From F23-D06 sp045116675 (GTDB taxonomy: Bacteria > Bacteroidota > Bacteroidia > Bacteroidales > WCHB1-69): a DNA stretch of 17,224 nt. The stretch covers positions 1-17,224 of the forward strand of contig JBGUMF010000047.1 of assembly GCA_045116675.1 (NCBI GenBank), written 5' to 3'. Positions within the stretch are counted from its first letter, which is position 1. Every line of letters begins with the position of its first letter. The position numbers and the translations under genes were made by a program. Shown here piece after piece: positions 14,981-17,224 of the stretch. The notes under the pieces were generated by a model. That model searched no databases and was not told the origin of the DNA. It was given only the letters and a program-made list of their open reading frames with translations.

Positions 14981-15526
14981 TTACTCGCTTGGAGTCCACG
15001 GTAAGGCATTTTCGTCTTCTTTAAATGCAGTGTAATACTCGTCTGGGGATACCATTTTGTTCAAAATTTCCTGTCCGGCACCCTTTGCGAACAATGCTTT
15101 AGAAGCATACTGTTTCGTCTGCAAGTTCTTGATTTCGACCATAATCCAGTTTTCAGGGTAATAATAATCGAAGGGAATAGTGTCATGTTTTTCTTGTATA
15201 TGGCAATACACATATAGACTGTCACCATAGATCAAGTCAACGGGACCGCAATTCGCTACAGTCGAATCCCCCTCCAGGGCATCAGTGGAACAAATATTCC
15301 AACCATCTTCAAACTTCATTAGTTCCACAGGTTTTGCGACTGGCATTCTAGGAGCATCGTCCGGACCGACGGGACAAGTAAGGAAAGTGGTCCGAGGTTT
15401 ACCATAGATCTGTTCCATCTTCTTACTATTCAACAATTTGTCCACTGCCTTTCCCCAGAAATGCTTACACCCGACACACAGCACTGTGGTTAAACAAAGC
15501 AGGACTATTACACCTATTTTTCGCAT
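14981..15526 (-). CDS. Probable lipoprotein of unknown function (181 aa)
   Basis: The N-terminus MRKIGVIVLLCLTTVLCVGC is a signal peptide ending in a lipobox-like CVGC, so C20 would be the lipidated residue; the -3 position is cysteine rather than the usual leucine, which makes the call probable rather than certain. The mature part is mixed and hydrophilic, ending LPWTPSE. I recognise no domain. It starts 20 bases after the stop of the membrane-protein gene, so the two probably form an operon read from the promoter at 16294-16301. Confidence 0.8.
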   Translation of the reverse strand: MRKIGVIVLLCLTTVLCVGCKHFWGKAVDKLLNSKKMEQIYGKPRTTFLTCPVGPDDAPRMPVAKPVELMKFEDGWNICSTDALEGDSTVANCGPVDLIYGDSLYVYCHIQEKHDTIPFDYYYPENWIMVEIKNLQTKQYASKALFAKGAGQEILNKMVSPDEYYTAFKEDENALPWTPSE

Positions 15527-15546
15527 AAGAATGTGATTACATTTGA

Positions 15547-16272
15547 TTACATACTCTCTTTTCCCACAGAACTCGCAGATTGACGCAGATTATATTGGTT
15601 TATCAACGACAAAAGCGAGTCATTCTGAAATTGCTCGTAATAATCTCTGTCGCTTAATCGGTAAAAGGAGGTAAGATGCCGCACACTGTCGCTATCGTAT
15701 GGCACATAATCCATCTCTTCCTTTATCAAATCAAGCGGTTCATATATGGTATAATCAACCTTTCGTATCCGACTCATATCTCCAGTATCGAACAGATATT
15801 GCCGCATGTCACCGAGCAAACCCAGTCTGTCATCCACAATACCTTTCCGTTCATAAAAAACAAATATCGATGGGCTACGGAAGCCACCATTTTCATTGTC
15901 AGACACCTTATAGCCATATATCACGTACTTGCCGTTGCTCCACACCTTATAGTCGGCTTTAAGTATGGCAACGAGGAAGCAAGCTACGCATATTATCACT
16001 GCCATGCAGCACACCGACCAATTCCTTATCAGATATGGAATATTATTTTCATCCTGACGTACGTCTTTGTTGACCCTAATGATTAACAGGACAACATACA
16101 TCGTTGTGAAGACAGTGGCCAGAATCAATGACCAGTTTTGCAGCTGCCACGCCAATCTGTCGCCGAGCGGCAGGATAATCCAAGGCACAATAACTATGGC
16201 CCAGAATACCAAGGCGGAGATGCCGAGGATTCTGCGGATAGTCACGAAACTTGACTTGTGGGATTCTTCCAT
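15547..16272 (-). CDS. Three-helix membrane protein of unknown function (241 aa)
   Basis: The start is the ATG at 16272 (MEESHKSS); a TTG-initiated version at 16296 would overlap the -7 element. Hydrophobic helices lie at about residues 16-36, 48-66 and 86-105. With a basic TIRR before the first helix, the N-terminus is probably cytoplasmic, which would put the 135-residue C-terminal part outside the membrane. That tail contains YVIYGYKVSDNENGG and many acidic and tyrosine residues, with no motif I can name. It precedes the lipoprotein gene by 20 bases, and the two products could act together at the envelope. Confidence 0.8.
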   Translation of the reverse strand: MEESHKSSFVTIRRILGISALVFWAIVIVPWIILPLGDRLAWQLQNWSLILATVFTTMYVVLLIIRVNKDVRQDENNIPYLIRNWSVCCMAVIICVACFLVAILKADYKVWSNGKYVIYGYKVSDNENGGFRSPSIFVFYERKGIVDDRLGLLGDMRQYLFDTGDMSRIRKVDYTIYEPLDLIKEEMDYVPYDSDSVRHLTSFYRLSDRDYYEQFQNDSLLSLINQYNLRQSASSVGKESM

Positions 16273-16293
16273 ACCATTGAATCTTTCAGTCGG

Positions 16294-16301
16294 CAAAAGT
16301 A
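16294..16301 (-). promoter_or_regulatory. -7 promoter element for the membrane protein-lipoprotein pair
   Basis: TACTTTTG on the minus strand matches TAnnTTTG and ends 21 bases before the ATG at 16272. Confidence 0.55.
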
Positions 16302-16431
16302 CGCAAAAAGTGTGGATGCATTTTTGCTCGACGAATTATAGCTCTTTTCCTGCGTATTAGTTCCATTTTCACATAACACTCTCTACCAGCAGCTCGTGGA
16401 TGCGCTTCTAAAGGCACGCGGCCGCGCACCT

Positions 16432-17224
16432 CTACAATATTATCATCGCCGTTCCTCCTCCCGGCGCCAACTCCACACTCAATTTGCCATCTGCGGGTAT
16501 GGTTGCTGTTTTCTTCTGATAGTCAACACCTTTGCGCTTGGCATTGGGACCATCCACGAACATCGTCACCATGCCGGAGGTGATACCCAAGGCCTTGAGG
16601 TCAATCTCGACGGTACGGGCGTTCCAGTCGGTGATGGCGCCGATGTACCAGGTGTTGCCCTTGCGCTTGGCGGTCACGACATACTCTCCCACCCTGCCGT
16701 CCAGCACGCGGGTCTCGTCCCAGACGGTGGGCACTTTGGCAATGAACTCCGTGCATTCAGGCTCCTGCAAATATGCGGTCGGCGCGTCGCACAGCATCGC
16801 GAAGGGCGCGTCAAAGATGACGTACTCGGCCAGCTGGCGGCAGCGCGTGCCCTGGCTCATCGGTTCGTTCCAACTCGGGAAGTAGCACCACTTAGCGGCA
16901 TTGCGCATCGCCCCTTGGGTAAAGTCCATCGGACCGGCCAACATCCGGATGAACGGGATGGTGACCTCATATTTCACCATATCCGTCTTGCTGTCCACCC
17001 ACTTGCACTGCTCCAACCCGAACACGCCCTCGTAGTTGAGCACGTTGGGGTACGTACGACTCAGTCCCGTGGGCTTGTACGCCCCGTGAAAATCGATGAA
17101 AAGATGATATTTGGCGGCCATAGCGGCCATCCGCTCGTAAAAGTTGACCACAATCTGGTCGTCGCGGTCCATAAAATCCACCTTGAAGCCCTTCACGCCC
17201 ATCTCGGAATAGTGTTGGCAGACG
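16432..17224 (-). CDS. GH97 family alpha-glycosidase (C-terminal part, runs off window)
   Basis: The frame is open to the window edge, so the N-terminal beta-sandwich and the first part of the barrel are missing; about 264 residues remain. Segments typical of GH97 are GVKGFKVDFMDRDDQ, LFIDFHGAYKPTGLSRTYPN, NYEGVFGLEQ and AGPMDFTQGAM. GH97 contains inverting alpha-glucosidases (SusB type) and retaining alpha-galactosidases. The aspartate in KVDFMD fits the retaining nucleophile position, so I lean towards an alpha-galactosidase. The C-terminal beta domain ends GGGTAMIIL. The signal peptide, if any, is outside the window. It is on the same strand as galK, whose substrate it may supply. Confidence 0.9.
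   Translation of the reverse strand, partial: VCQHYSEMGVKGFKVDFMDRDDQIVVNFYERMAAMAAKYHLFIDFHGAYKPTGLSRTYPNVLNYEGVFGLEQCKWVDSKTDMVKYEVTIPFIRMLAGPMDFTQGAMRNAAKWCYFPSWNEPMSQGTRCRQLAEYVIFDAPFAMLCDAPTAYLQEPECTEFIAKVPTVWDETRVLDGRVGEYVVTAKRKGNTWYIGAITDWNARTVEIDLKALGITSGMVTMFVDGPNAKRKGVDYQKKTATIPADGKLSVELAPGGGTAMIIL

Noticed and set aside
16417..16426. CGCGGCCGCG palindrome downstream of the GH97 gene
   Set aside because: It is a short palindrome with mismatched flanks and no T run; it is not convincing as a terminator or operator.

Overview
The window reads as a chromosomal segment from a member of the Bacteroidota, most likely an anaerobic, host-associated Bacteroidales species. At least ten positions carry a perfect match to the Bacteroidota -7 promoter element TAnnTTTG. 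Nine of them lie 19-70 bases upstream of a chosen start codon, and one precedes a small relic reading frame. The gene content also fits: BspA-type leucine-rich repeats, a GH97 glycosidase, an AAA_14/DUF4143 ATPase and a short DnaB paralogue. I cannot name the genus from sequence alone.

Positions 1-5424 hold a run of five minus-strand genes with no housekeeping function that I recognise. In transcription order they are an unrecognised 356-residue protein, a von Willebrand A (vWA) domain protein, a small DnaB-like ATPase whose Walker A lysine is replaced, a DUF1848 protein with a radical-SAM-like cysteine cluster at its C-terminus, and a protein joining a SAM-methyltransferase-like domain to BspA-type repeats. 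The last two are one base apart and look translationally coupled. This block is the best candidate here for an undescribed system, although its members may simply be neighbours.

Positions 5425-5939 are a GC-rich non-coding stretch. It contains three tandem units of about 52 bp, each with a hairpin, and paired base changes keep the stem intact between units.

Positions 5940-9436 are mostly core metabolism and envelope genes: a GmhB-like phosphatase overlapping an LpxL-family acyltransferase (minus strand), divergent glyA (plus strand), and convergent msrA behind a strong shared terminator. Positions 9520-11262 encode an exported fusion of an L,D-carboxypeptidase and a VanX-type D-Ala-D-Ala dipeptidase. 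A divergent AAA_14/DUF4143 ATPase follows (11395-12600), convergent with galK (12632-13735).

Positions 13736-16301 hold three small envelope-type proteins of unknown function: a secreted protein, a probable lipoprotein and a three-helix membrane protein. They are interspersed with two copies of a hairpin-rich intergenic repeat, each of which carries a promoter element at one end. The window ends inside a GH97 alpha-glycosidase gene. If that enzyme is an alpha-galactosidase, galK would use its product, but this link is inferred. I saw no tRNA, rRNA, CRISPR array or transposase gene.
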